This document shows positions 43,441 to 53,791 of a stretch of DNA of 64,000 bases, piece by piece (position 1 is the stretch's first letter; every line of letters begins with the position of its first letter). The notes below the pieces were generated by a model. It was given only the letters and a program-made list of their open reading frames with translations, was not told the origin of the DNA and did no database searches. Position numbers and translations under genes: made by a program. The stretch comes from Platynereis dumerilii (Eukaryota; Annelida; Polychaeta; Phyllodocida; Nereididae), in contig JAPTHN010000016.1 of the NCBI GenBank assembly GCA_026936325.1, positions 124,001-188,000 of the forward strand, given 5' to 3'.

Positions 43441-44525
43441 TAAAATTTCAACACAACAACAGCTGGAGTTCAAAGTGAACTGCTATTAGTCCCCGAAGCC
43501 GCCGCCAGCAGCCGCCACGCCAGCCACTTTTATCTTGTGGCTGAGCCAATTGAAAAGTCTTTCAGCTATTTCAAGCCATAAGCAGTCATTAATTTTGTAG
43601 GCCGTTTACTTTACGTTGCCTAGGCATATTTGGTATCAACGGAAAGGCCTTGAAAATAAGTTTTCAATGGTATAAGAATTATCAAGATGAGATAGGGCTA
43701 GACCAAACTGGAGCACTAAATGTTACATACACTCTTGATGAAGTTGACTTATGCACCATTCACAGCAATGGTTTGCTTTCACCGTCTTCTAAAGGCATTA
43801 GGCTGCTGACTAACTGAAATCCCATAGGGCCTGGCATGTTGTAGGCCTATTGAGTTTTGAGTTCATTCTGGCTTAACTAATGTGAAAATTAATAACATTT
43901 GCATTTGGTCAGGTATATGTGCCATTAAGCAGGTCACGGGAGTCAGTAATAAGTGGATGAACTAGTCACTGCAGTTTTCTTTGCCGAAGTCAGTTGGAAT
44001 TGGTAAACTAAATCTGACTGAGAATTGAGAAAGCATATCCCCTGCATTTCTGGGATTAGAAGGAGAGCTTGGACAAATCCAAGTATATCCAAGGATGAGA
44101 ACCAATTTAATTTTGAAACTTGATGAGAGTATCAGCTGTTGTTGTCTTTACTTTATTTAAGAAAATTTTTTTCGATAATTTTAATTTTGTAAATGAGAAT
44201 CTAAAAGTTGAATTAGTAAGTCAGTCACAATTTAGTCTACAAGTTGGGGTTGAATTCTGTCAACTAGTTTTACAAACCAGTTGAATTCCTGTTTAGTAAG
44301 TCATATGATTTGATTTTCAACTGACCACTGGGTCTAGGTTGAGGGCACATATTTGTGTTGTCAAGTTACAGTCCTGATCATATTACGTGGAATCTTAAGT
44401 TCCCAAGGGTGATGTCAGAGATGACTCTTTTCACCAGCATTGCAGTATAAATGTAAAATAACTAGAAGATGTGATGTCATTTTAAACTTTATGCTCATTT
44501 CCAATGCCATGTGCATGAAATAAAT
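43441..44525. other. Mostly unrecognised stretch
   Basis: A GC-rich patch (AGCCGCCGCCAGCAGCCGCC) lies near 43498. A partial copy of the TA-flanked foldback MITE (as at 3977-4185) lies at about 44370-44485. No gene was seen. Confidence 0.45.
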
Positions 44526-44763
44526 TGTTTATTTGTTGTTTGTTTGTTTGTGTTTTACGCCTCTGCAGCACCTTAGTGGGCTATATCGAGGCAGGCGATC
44601 GCCGTATGAGGATGAGTGCCCCAGCATAGAATACTGGATACAACCCGCCTCCATTTAACGTCCCATGGGCTCGGACTAAAGTGAGTTCCCGGGGTGAGAT
44701 TTGAACCCACGCCCTCAAAGCCAGTTGACAAGCGCACTTACCAATTAGGCCACGGGGGAACTC
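44526..44763 (-). mobile_element. tRNA-derived SINE family 1, with target duplication
   Basis: The minus-strand copy has head CCCCCGTGGCCTAATTGGTAAG (A-box) and GGGTTCAAATCTCACC (B-box), the family body, and a (AAAC)n tail. It is flanked by the 13-bp duplication GCATGAAATAAAT (44513-44525 and 44764-44776), which shows LINE-mediated insertion. Low divergence from the 45483 copy suggests a fairly young insertion. Confidence 0.93.
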
Positions 44764-44993
44764 GCATGAAATAAATAAATACTGCCGCTGTCACTGTGAA
44801 ATAAATAATTTCCTGCCAAGGAAAACTCGAAGCCCCGCCCTGGAAATTAAATGGTCGCCCCCTTATGGTGACTTAGCCACTTTCAGCCATTACAAGCCAC
44901 ATCATCTGTGAGCCATAATCAGCCATTATCAGAAACGGCTAGCTGGCTGAGCCATTCAAAGAAGTGTTAAGCCATCTGTTTTTCTAAAATTTA

Positions 44994-46060
44994 ATGGCTT
45001 CGGGGTCTAACTGCTATGGACTTCTTCTTCTTCTTCTTCTTTTGGTGTCCATTCTCCCAGGTCGCCACTCTTCTGGGGAGCAGCACTTGCATGTTTTGTT
45101 TTCTTGTGGATTAGTCATCGTTCTACCACTCTGCTTGGCCAATTCTCAATCAAATTTCACTCTGAAAAAAGTTGCGTGTACCCTGCAACCAGGTCTATTG
45201 ACTGAAGTTGACAGTGTTTGTCTGTTGTTGTTTCTTTTTTCCGTACGACACGTTTTTCGGCGATCGGTCAGCTCGCAACAATGCATTTTGCGAGCTGACC
45301 AATTGCCGAAAAAAGTGCCGTACGGCAAAAAGAAACAACGACGGACAAAGGCTGACACCACTTTTTTCAGAGTGAAATTTGGTTGAGAATTAGCCGAGCA
45401 AAGTGGCAAAATGTCCATAGAGGTTTATTTTGATGCAGCAGTTTGTAAAATGACATTTTTGCGAGCTTACCTATCGCCGAAACACAACCACTGGCTCTGA
45501 GGGCGTGGGTTCGAATCCCACCCCGGAACTCAATTTAGTCCGAGCCCATGGGACATTAAATGGAGGTGGGTTGTATCCAGTGTTCTATGCTGGGGCAACT
45601 GAAAGACCCTGGGCATCCCTGAATTAATAGGGTATGTACCAGACTCACAGTCTTCTCATCTCATCATCATACGGCGATCGCCTGCCTCGATATAGCCCAC
45701 TAAGGTGCTGCTGAGGCGTAAAACACAAACAAACAAACAAACAAACCGATCGCCGAAAAAAGTGCCGTACGGCAAGAAGAAACAACGACAGACAAAGACT
45801 GACAACTGTAGTAAATAGACCTGGTTGCAGGGTATCTACCACTTTTTTTCAGAGTGAAATTTGGTTGAGAATTGGCCGAGCAGAGTGTCAAAATGTCCAT
45901 AGAGGAATAGAGGTTTATTTTGAAGCAGCCCCCCCCCAACTCGGCCGAGCAGAGTGTCAAAACGTCCATAGAGGAATAGAGGTTTATTTTGAAGCAGCCC
46001 CCCCCAACTCGACCCCAGAACTGCTACCCCCCCCCCGACCAACGTTTCCTGGGTAATGAC
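44994..46060. repeat. Foldback repeat cluster with AGTGCCGTACGGCA core
   Basis: Around 45285, GGTCAGCTCGCAA and TTGCGAGCTGACC form the centre of a palindrome whose arms reach about 45128 and 45420 (TTTCACTCTGAAAAAAG and its complement). Another half-unit follows at 45748-45900, and a short segment with GTCCATAGAGGAATAGAGG is duplicated at 45890-46000. The SINE at 45483-45748 interrupts it. Confidence 0.75.
45483..45748 (+). mobile_element. tRNA-derived SINE family 1, with target duplication
   Basis: The plus-strand copy keeps the B-box GGGTTCGAATCC, the body CATGGGACATTAAATGGAGG, and an (AAAC)n tail. The 10-bp duplication ATCGCCGAAA flanks it (45473-45482 and 45749-45758), interrupting the foldback repeat. 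The A-box part of the head is missing, so it is slightly 5'-truncated. Confidence 0.93.
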
Positions 46061-46097
46061 AAGTCCCTTGTAGTACCAAAGGTTCACAAATACTGCA

Positions 46098-46590
46098 TGA
46101 ATTCTGCAATAAATTTGTTCTGCAGAATTTATTGCAGATTTGCAGAATTCTGCAGTTTCCTGCCAAACTGCAGAATTTATTGCAGAATTGCAGAATTCTG
46201 CAATTTCCTCCCAAACTGCAGAATTTATTGCAGAATTGCAGAATTCTTCAATTTCACTCCCAAACTGCAGAATTTATTGCAGAATTGCAGAATTCTGCAA
46301 TTTCACTCCCAAACTGCAGAATTTGTTGCAGAATATGCAGGTGGAGGAAGATATTTAAATGTGCTTTTTTGCAGAACTGCAGAATTCTGCAATTTTTTTT
46401 GCAGAACTGCAGAATTCTGCACTTTTTTTGGAAACTGCAGAATTCTGCACTTTGTGGCAGAACTGCAGAATTCTGCAATTTTTTTGCAGAACTGCAGAAT
46501 TCTGCACTTATTTTGGAAACTGCAGAATTCTGCCGTTTTTTTCTGCAGAACTGTAGAACTGCAGAACTGCAGAACTGCAGAACTGCAGAA
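46098..46590 (-). repeat. TGCAGAATT satellite, inverted block
   Basis: The same unit as at 42757-43440 in reverse orientation, including the C(A/T)CCCAAACTGCAGAATTT variant. From about 46370 it degenerates to shorter GCAGAACTGCAGAATTCTGC units and ends in AACTGCAG repeats. A short single-copy flank (ATATTTAAATGTGC) also matches the inverted text near 42735, so the two arrays look like inverted ends of one structure. Confidence 0.85.
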
Positions 46591-46834
46591 AGAAATTATA
46601 CACTCCTCTACCAATCTGGGAAACCATATGTACCAATTTTTTCAAGGTTATGGAATCTTCTAACACATTTTGTCAGTCTCAACAGTCTACCAGTGACTGG
46701 TAATTTAGTACGGTGTACTACTTCAGAGCCCACCTCAAGGCAGACAGCCAAATTGGGGCCAAATTGGCTATAAAGGCAATATCAAATTAAAAAACACCCT
46801 TTTCATTCGAAATGGTCTCACTTTTCCATCAGTT

Positions 46835-46925
46835 ATATAATAATAATAATAAGCATTTATATAGCGCTAATTCCAGTAAACTGCTCACTAGCGCTTGTGC
46901 ATGATCCTCATTATGACTTATAATA
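46835..46925 (-). mobile_element. SINE 3'-end fragment
   Basis: ATAATAATAATAAGCATTTATATAGCGC is, in complement, an AGCGCTATATAAATGC end followed by an (ATT)n tail, like the end of the SINE at 53582-53783. Only the 3' portion is present. Confidence 0.55.
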
Positions 46926-48884
46926 TCATATAAAATCGATTGTAAGCAAAACCAGAACATTTTTTGCAATTTCATGCGACATCATTACTCAAAATCAGGA
47001 TTTTATCAGAAAAAAGGGTAAAAAATCATGCTTCTTTCATCTTTTGCGGAGTTAATATTCACTTCAGTGGCACTTATTTGGTATGAATTTGAAGCCAACA
47101 TTCAGACCCATAACAACGGACAGTTGAAAGCGTTTTAAAGGAAAACATATATTTCTGAGGCAAATTTAATTATGTTTTTGGAAAAATATTTCTGAAAAAT
47201 TATCAAATTGTGTGTTTCTCACAATATATTTGGTGTATTGGAATGAAAACTGCACTGAAGACTATACACTATTTGCCCTATGTCATCATATAAAGAAATT
47301 TTATTTAATTTGACGATAAATTGACATTTAGTTTAGTTTTCTTTTGTAGACATGGAAATAAAAACTTTTAAATATTTGGTACTATTCTGCTATCATCAGT
47401 TATTTCCACTGGTTGGAACTCTATGGTAAATATATTTTCTGGAACTTCAATATGTTCTTAACAAAACTGCATGGTCATTTGATAAAAAAATACATTATAA
47501 AATTTTGATGGTCATGTCACACATTGGCTTCATTATTTTTGAGATAGGCCTTAATACTTTTCTCACAATGAAAAATGTGAAAAATTGTTTTTTTGTTTGT
47601 TTCTAGGACAGAACTAAAAAACTGCAGTACTTTTGACACTGAAATTTTCATATTGTATGTATTAAATACCCAAGATGTGTTTTTTGTAGTTCTAAATTCT
47701 CTGAGAAAGTTGAACGGATGACAATTTACCAAAAATATGAAAAAATACTATTATTTTAAACTTGTATGATTCAGTCAAATTTGAAGTTAAATCTATAAAA
47801 TTTTCCAGTTAGGTGTCTAACTTATGCCTCTTTAAACATCTTTAATCAGTTTGAATGTTGGTCCTATGAATTTTTATAAAAACCTAAAAATTTGAAAAAA
47901 TCCCAATTTTCCTACATTTCTGCATGAAAAGCCAAATGGTAATGGGTAAGTTATTTAACTTTAGATCTTATTGTAGTTAGACACACTTTTGACTAATATT
48001 CACAGCCATTCCATGAGTTGTTGCAAATTTTTCAATTGAAATGTAGGATTGAAAAAATGCAAAAAATCATTAAAATGTCTATTTAGGCCTACCCTCCATT
48101 TCCTTCTGATGTCATACCAGTCATTGACATTTTTTTTGTCAAAATAAACCAGACATGTTTCACATCATCATCATGCTGATTTTGAACAATATGCAATTTT
48201 TATTCGTAGCAGAGGTCAATATTAACAAAATTAGATAAATATTAAGGATTTTCAGATAATCATATCAGTAAATATTGGTGCTGGTCAATCAAATTTGCCA
48301 CGATAATGTCTAAATTTGACTTTTTCTATCTCTCCTCATGAAATATTATCAATAGGAAATATATAAATTTTATATGTGGACTTTCAAAGCATTAATTAAG
48401 TATTCAAAAACATTCATTTGTCTGTTAATATTTTAAAATGTTGACGCTAAATCTTTAACTCCCAATTATTATAACTTTATGGTTAATATCTAAACTCAGT
48501 GATGTAAATTTTAGAAGATAAAGTAATGTCAGCCCCTTTTATTTAGTTGTTTGCATGAAAATTAAATGTGAATGAATCAGACAGATTGGCTATTGTTGAA
48601 TGGAGCACTGGAGAAGTCTTGATTATGTAATGTTATGTCACAGGGTAATTGTCTTCCCTGCTAATACTTTGACAAGAAATCTTAAACTCTCAATTCTGAC
48701 TTAATGGTTTAAATCTAACCTCAGTTATGTACATTTTAACATATGAAGTACTGTCAGCTTACTTTTATTTTGGTCTTTAATGAAAATTAAATATGAACAT
48801 ATAAGACAGACTGGCAATAAGACCACTATGTATATATAGAGGTATGAGATGAATTTTATCTTCAGGAGATGTAGTTGAATTCTA

Positions 48885-48925
48885 GCCAGAATTTTCGACG
48901 ACGTCTCGTCGTCTTCCTCAGTGGC
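48885..48925 (-). ncRNA. Hammerhead-ribozyme-like core of the Penelope-like element
   Basis: Minus strand: GCCA, then CTGAGGA (CUGANGA box), a stem-loop GACGACG-AGA-CGTCGTC, then GAAA, ATTC and TGGC. GCCA and TGGC pair as the inner part of stem I, and stem III would be minimal with cleavage after ATTC. Hammerheads with very short stem III are known from Penelope-like elements, which agrees with the context. An alternative stem III (AATTCT/AGAATT) is also possible. The ORF's stop codon TGA lies in the CTGAGGA box. Activity is inferred, not shown. Confidence 0.65.
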
Positions 48926-49664
48926 GTTGTTGTGGGGCTGAGGTGTCACATGACTCGCGAGAGTCATGTGACAGGAGCGAGGAATAGGCCGGGGAGAGTT
49001 CCAGTCCCTTGTCCCTGTTCAGAGTGGGCTGGTGTCGGTGGATCATAATGGCTTCTTTCAGTTTCCTTCTGTGCCAGTTCTCTTCTCTATCCAAAATCTT
49101 GATGTTCTCTAAATTGCATGTATGTCTTGTAGCTTCCAGATGTTCCTTGATGGCTGAATTTGTACCTTTCCTACTCGTGTGTTCCTTAAACCTTGTGCCC
49201 ATATTTCTTCCTGTTTCTCCAACGTATGAGTGATGACAGTTCTGACATTTAATGTGGTACACAAGACCACATTGATCTTCAATTGGAGTGGCATCTTTTG
49301 GTCTTACCAGGAGACTTCTTAAGGTGTTCATGGGCTTATGGTAGGTGGCGACGTTGGTCGATCTGAAAAGTCTTTGAAGGTGTTCGGACAGGCCTTGGAC
49401 AAACGGCAGAGCGATCGGGGGAGCTGTGGATCTTGTGTTTTTGTCTTTGATGATGTTATCTTCTTTTTTCTTCTTTGTGGGCAGTTTGAACATCCAAGGT
49501 TGATAGCCATTAGCTTGGAGGGCATTCTTGACGTGATTTATCTCTGATGTTTTATCTTCTTCTGTTGAGGAGATGGTTTCCGCTCTCTGGAGTAAGGTCC
49601 TTACTACTGAACGCTTATGCTCTAGGTGATGGTTAGAACCCCAGGTAAAATTCATCTCATACAT
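48918..49664 (-). CDS. Penelope-like element C-terminal region with GIY-YIG domain
   Basis: 248 codons open to the stop. The GIY-YIG-type nuclease is at about 132-220: VYHIKCQNC (135-143; the Cys pair fits the CCHH-type linker seen in Penelope proteins), SYVGETGR (146-153), the catalytic Arg/His region RFKEH (158-162), the metal-binding Glu in KEAI, and TLNRDKG (214-220). The preceding LPFVQGLSEHLQRLF segment is typical of the region between reverse transcriptase and nuclease. The first Met lies just inside the truncation and is not the native start; the reverse transcriptase is missing. In intact elements the protein cuts DNA to prime reverse transcription. Confidence 0.85.
   Translation of the reverse strand: MYEMNFTWGSNHHLEHKRSVVRTLLQRAETISSTEEDKTSEINHVKNALQANGYQPWMFKLPTKKKKEDNIIKDKNTRSTAPPIALPFVQGLSEHLQRLFRSTNVATYHKPMNTLRSLLVRPKDATPIEDQCGLVYHIKCQNCHHSYVGETGRNMGTRFKEHTSRKGTNSAIKEHLEATRHTCNLENIKILDREENWHRRKLKEAIMIHRHQPTLNRDKGLELSPAYSSLLSHDSRESCDTSAPQQRH
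48945..48972. repeat. Perfect 12-bp hairpin in the Penelope ORF 3' end
   Basis: GTCACATGACTC and GAGTCATGTGAC flank a GCGA loop. It lies in the last codons of the ORF, next to the ribozyme-like core, and could help fold the RNA. Confidence 0.7.
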
Positions 49665-50449
49665 GAATCCGGAGATCGATAATCTACACTCAAGAATATA
49701 TATAGAGGGTTATTAAAGAAAATTACTTGGCATGCAAATCCCATTTCTGCAAATTTCAGAGTGTAATTTTATATTTTAAGACATTATTGGATAAATCTGT
49801 CTTTTAATTCATTTTAAAACTCACTCCAATTGTATTTTTAGCAATTTAAAGAACTATTGGTTAGGGGGTAAAAAAGTCATCATTGGAAGGGGTCCAGTTT
49901 TTGTTGAATGGGCACTGGAGACACTGTGTCTGTGCTTCATTGTACCCCTCCCCTCCAACCATTCGTGTTATGTAACATTGTGTCACTAATCCTCTCCAGT
50001 GACCAAGGTAGGAACAAAGGAGCACAAAAGCAGCACACAGCACCATCAACTTTTTAACAAATTTTCTTTTTCTTAGAAATATGTCCAAACTGCATTGACA
50101 CCAACCTTGTAGTTTTATATTGAACAAATAAAGACATTTCCAATTTGAATAAAAAATGTAGGCCAAGTAGAAGCTGAGATATGACTTTTTGTAGCCCATG
50201 CAGGCTGTACACATAGTTTGGATATGTTTCTTTTGTTTTGTTTTTCTTTACAGCTATTGTTATTCTTCAAAGTTTGACCAGCATTTAACCTTTGTATTAA
50301 CTAGCAACTTGCTTAGTCTTAAAAGATATATTATATATATATACTGGCATAAACCTTGTTTTAGTCTTACTATTTACAATGGTTTTGGTTGGAGACATCT
50401 TATCTATAATTTCTGTTTTTAGACCCATATTCCATATTTGTAATTTATG

Positions 50450-50640
50450 CAGTGGCGTAACTGGGGGTTCTCAAGCGGGGGGACACCTGGGGGCACCCGA
50501 TTCTCTGGGGGGGCACCCACTATACTAATTGTATATTTTAGCCAGAGTTGGAAAGTTCATAGGGGGGGGCACCTGGGGGGGCACAGGTCCAATATGGGGG
50601 GGCCTGTGCCCCCTCGTGCCCCCCCATAGGGACGCCACTG
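50450..50640. mobile_element. hAT-like MITE, TIR CAGTGGCGT
   Basis: A 191-bp element beginning CAGTGGCGTAACTGGGGG and ending GGGACGCCACTG, flanked by the 8-bp duplication AATTTATG (50442-50449 and 50641-50648). The undisturbed site TTGTAATTTATGATAAG is preserved (in complement) in copies A and C, so the insertion is certain. The interior is G-run rich and non-coding. Confidence 0.93.
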
Positions 50641-50675
50641 AATTTATGATAAGAATAGCTAAGACTAGATAGACT

Positions 50676-50688
50676 AGATAGATGAATG

Positions 50689-50722
<34 letters not shown>

Positions 50723-50724
50723 GA

Positions 50725-50773
<49 letters not shown>
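50676..50773. repeat. (GATA)n microsatellite at the end of repeat copy B
   Basis: GATA units next to AGCTAAGACTAGATAGACTAG, the inverted equivalent of the TATC tracts beside copies A and C. Confidence 0.9.
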
Positions 50774-52263
50774 AAGCAACAAATACATACTTTATGGACT
50801 TTTGTCACCTGAATATGAAGGATGTATTTAATTCTGAAGGTACGTGTACAAGATAAAGAATGCCATTAATTTTCTGATATAGATATCCCTATGGCACAGG
50901 TAATTGCAAAAACGTGGACCTGCTTTCAGCTGATTTTGGCTTCTTTGACCCTACTTTTCCCCTTACAAATCCTGCAATCAGGTAAAATTGCATTTATGAA
51001 ATGCTAGGGCTGATACCTTTGTAGATATGCCCCTGGGCATTTTATTGCGCTGCCTGCCCACTAGGTGGCAAGGCAGTGCCTTGGTTTCGTAAGGAAGATA
51101 TTTTGCACACACTGAAATGTTAACATTTAGGCCTAATTTTATGTAACAGCTACTGGGCACCTGCCACTACTTTCACAGCCCTTCTTCACTGTATGTTACG
51201 TTACTGTCATAAAGTTTGTCCCCGGACCTTTAAACTAACATTTAGTGGCTTTATTGTGACATTTGAAAGTATTTCTTCCACAGTTCTACAAACACTGCTC
51301 TCCCAGCATGGCTATGGCTGCATTAGCCTGGTCTTCTGGCCTGTATGCATTCACATAGCAGGGCACCAGACTATGGCTGCATCACTGTCATCATTGAGGG
51401 GGGCACTCGCTTTCAATTCAGTAAGAATTGTATTACAGCTTTTTGGGTTCCTCTGACATAATGGGGGTTTACTGGACTAATAAAATGAATTGAACTCACT
51501 TAATTCTGAAAAACATGCAATTGTGTTGATTGGTATTGTTTCATATCACCCCAATGTTGTGAATTTACCAGTTTGTGTTATTTTAATGCAAGTTGAATTC
51601 TATGTAGAATTGGCAGATCTAATTCTTTAATTTCAAATATAAGCACAATGATTCTTTTTACTTGATTTGTGCAGTTGGTCTATGTCAGTGCTTCCTTGTA
51701 CTCAATTAATCTCAACAGGAAGTTTATTGAAAATGGTGCAATCATATCAAAAAACTAATGGACAATATTTCATGTGACATGTTATTTACTCTTAGCTGAC
51801 AATGATAAGAAAGCCTAAAGAAAAACATACCTTAATTCCTGTTCACATATCAAGTATTCCCTTAGAAGTGAAAAAAGCAGGTCAGCATATACTTTATACT
51901 TCAAGAATGTCCATTTATCACATTGAACTAGGTTACATTAACATGTTATAGAAACATGACACACCTTGTAGCAGTCCTGTTTGATGTTAACTATAAAAGT
52001 TAGCTGTTATCAACAACTTGTTTATACTAAATTTGTCCTAAAAGCATCCTAGTGCCAGCTAGATCCAGTGTTTACAAATTCGACAGAAAGAATGTAGGAA
52101 GGAATGAAGAAAAGAAGGAATGAAGGAAGGAATGAACAAAGGAATTAACAAAGGAATGAAGGGAGGAATGTAGTGGGAGAAGGAAGGGAAGGCCTCGAGA
52201 TAGATAGACAGATAGATAGACCGCTAAACATATAGATAGATAGATAGATAGATATATAGATAT

Positions 52264-52321
<58 letters not shown>

Positions 52322-53573
52322 GCAAGAAACTCTTAAAAGTGCTTGCACATTTTTTTCAAAGGAATATAGCAGTGTTGCCAATCGTAAATGAGAGAGCAAT
52401 AACAAGCTGGTAAATTACTCCTGGGCAGAAAGACAGGAGAGTAAAATCAAAGACAGGTGGATAGTTTGGGTCAGTGGGATGGCCGGGAAATGAGTATTTA
52501 GCCAAGACAGCATTGATCCTGGGAGCCAAGATTTGACTGAAATATTACACGGAGGGATATACACTAACTACGGATGCATGTGTGATTCACCCTTAGGACT
52601 CGGTCCGGGCAGCGCATCATTCACCGGTTTCCGGTTATGACATTTCTAGTTTTATTCGTGGATGTAATTTCTACCAGTTATAAACTTTTTGTGACTGAAT
52701 CATTGCTCCTTCCTTCTCCCCTCCTCTGGGTCCTCCCTTCTCTCCTCCCCTCCCTACTCCTCTCCTCCCTTCTCCCCTCCTCATGCAGGGTCCTCCCTCC
52801 TCCATATTCCCTCCTGCCCTTCTCCCTCTCTCCTTTCACTCATCCTTCGCTCCCCAATAAAAAAAATTTAGCCAAGAATATGCCCCCCTCACATCTTTTT
52901 AGAAGACCTTCAAGCAGTCTGAGAGGTCAGAGAGATCCCTACCTGGTACCTTTGTTCTGTGGGGGGGGGGGGCTATAATTGAACATATTACTCTGTGAAA
53001 GAAAGCCCCAGATTGTTTGCCTTCTAAAAAGAATAAGACTTTTGATGACATTAAAAATGATGAAATCTTGCTAAAATATTTTTGTGAAGAAATACTGCGT
53101 ATATCTATTACAGAACAGGATTTAGTTAATTTGAAGTTATCATTAAACAAATCTTTTGAATCATCCTCCCCACGCAAGCCCTGCTAAAATGGACAGGGCT
53201 TTCTGCTATTTCCAACCTCTTCTGTGATTGACTGCTTATTTAGGTCATAAGCATTTTGCAGGCAGATTTAGTCCGATTATGGACACTTAGAGGATTACTG
53301 GCAACTAAGAAAAACAGTGTAAAACAAGCAAACTTTTAAACAGTTTCATTTCAGAACTATGAAAATACATAATTCAATGGAATTTTCGGAACTGTGATAG
53401 CACCTTTCAACAATACACAATTTCTCCATTTGTAACTGTGTGAAACAGAAGCAACAATTTCAAACTGTGATGTAGCAGTCCCTGATTGGCTGAGCCAAAA
53501 CTGGGTCAGTTAATTAAGTATTCATGAATTAGCAAAGGTTATGGGCCATTTTGTCATGGTATGACTTGGGATG
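50774..53573. other. Mostly unrecognised stretch
   Basis: GGAAT-type repeats (52085-52190) and a (GATA)n tract (52197-52321) are present, and a pyrimidine-rich patch lies at 52700-52850. An uninterrupted plus-strand frame of 62 codons (52999-53184) is discussed in the findings. No gene is supported. Confidence 0.45.
52197..52321. repeat. (GATA)n microsatellite
   Basis: GATA units with GATATA interruptions. Confidence 0.92.
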
Positions 53574-53581
53574 ATGCTTTT

Positions 53582-53783
53582 ATGTGGCTCCGTGGTACAG
53601 TGGTTAGCATTCCTGCCTTGTACACATGAGGACGTGGGTTCGAACCCCGCTCCGGCCATGTCCAGAGGTTATCACTATAATGATTGGTATGATGATTGCC
53701 GTTCAGAATGGTGAGCGCCGGTGAGCAGATTTATCTGGAATGGGCGCTATATAAAATCATACTATATTATTATTATTATTATT
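53582..53783 (+). mobile_element. tRNA-derived SINE family 3, with target duplication
   Basis: The head has GTGGTACAGTGGTTAGC (A-box) and GGGTTCGAACCCC (B-box). The body ends GGGCGCTATATAAAATC and the tail is (ATT)n. The 8-bp direct repeat ATGCTTTT flanks it (53574-53581 and 53784-53791). The tRNA-like head resembles a full tRNA over about 75 bases but is fused to the SINE body. Confidence 0.9.
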
Positions 53784-53791
53784 ATGCTTTT

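Larger units (their letters stand above)
48843..49697 (-). mobile_element. Penelope-like element, 5'-truncated, with GIY-YIG endonuclease
   Basis: An 855-bp insertion into repeat copy B, bounded by the direct repeat ATATATAGAGG (48832-48842 and 49698-49708); copies A and C show the uninterrupted site. The minus strand carries the C-terminal part of a Penelope-type protein with its GIY-YIG endonuclease, followed by a hammerhead-like fold. TATGAGATGAATTTTA-type text lies near both ends in inverted orientation. The reverse transcriptase part is absent. Confidence 0.88.
47540..50665 (-). mobile_element. 2.4-kb interspersed repeat, copy B (truncated, with insertions)
   Basis: In reverse orientation this follows copies A and C from their TATC-tract end (50676-50773) to about 47540. 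It lacks the terminal GC-rich palindrome part. It is interrupted by the Penelope-like element (48843-49697) and a hAT-like MITE (50450-50640); both empty sites are intact in A and C. Confidence 0.85.

Noticed and set aside
42719-43473. Repeated Cys-Arg-Ile-Tyr / Ala-Glu-Leu-Gln-Asn frames (also at 45989-46773)
   Set aside because: Translation of the TGCAGAATT satellite, open in several frames on both strands.
48725-48967. 80-codon minus-strand frame with a hydrophobic segment next to the Penelope element
   Set aside because: It crosses the insertion boundary into the 2.4-kb repeat, so it is not a real coding unit.
53582-53660. Possible tRNA gene (A-box and B-box at normal spacing; similar at 26664-26740)
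   Set aside because: The tRNA-like part is fused to a SINE body with simple-repeat tail and, at 53582, a target duplication.
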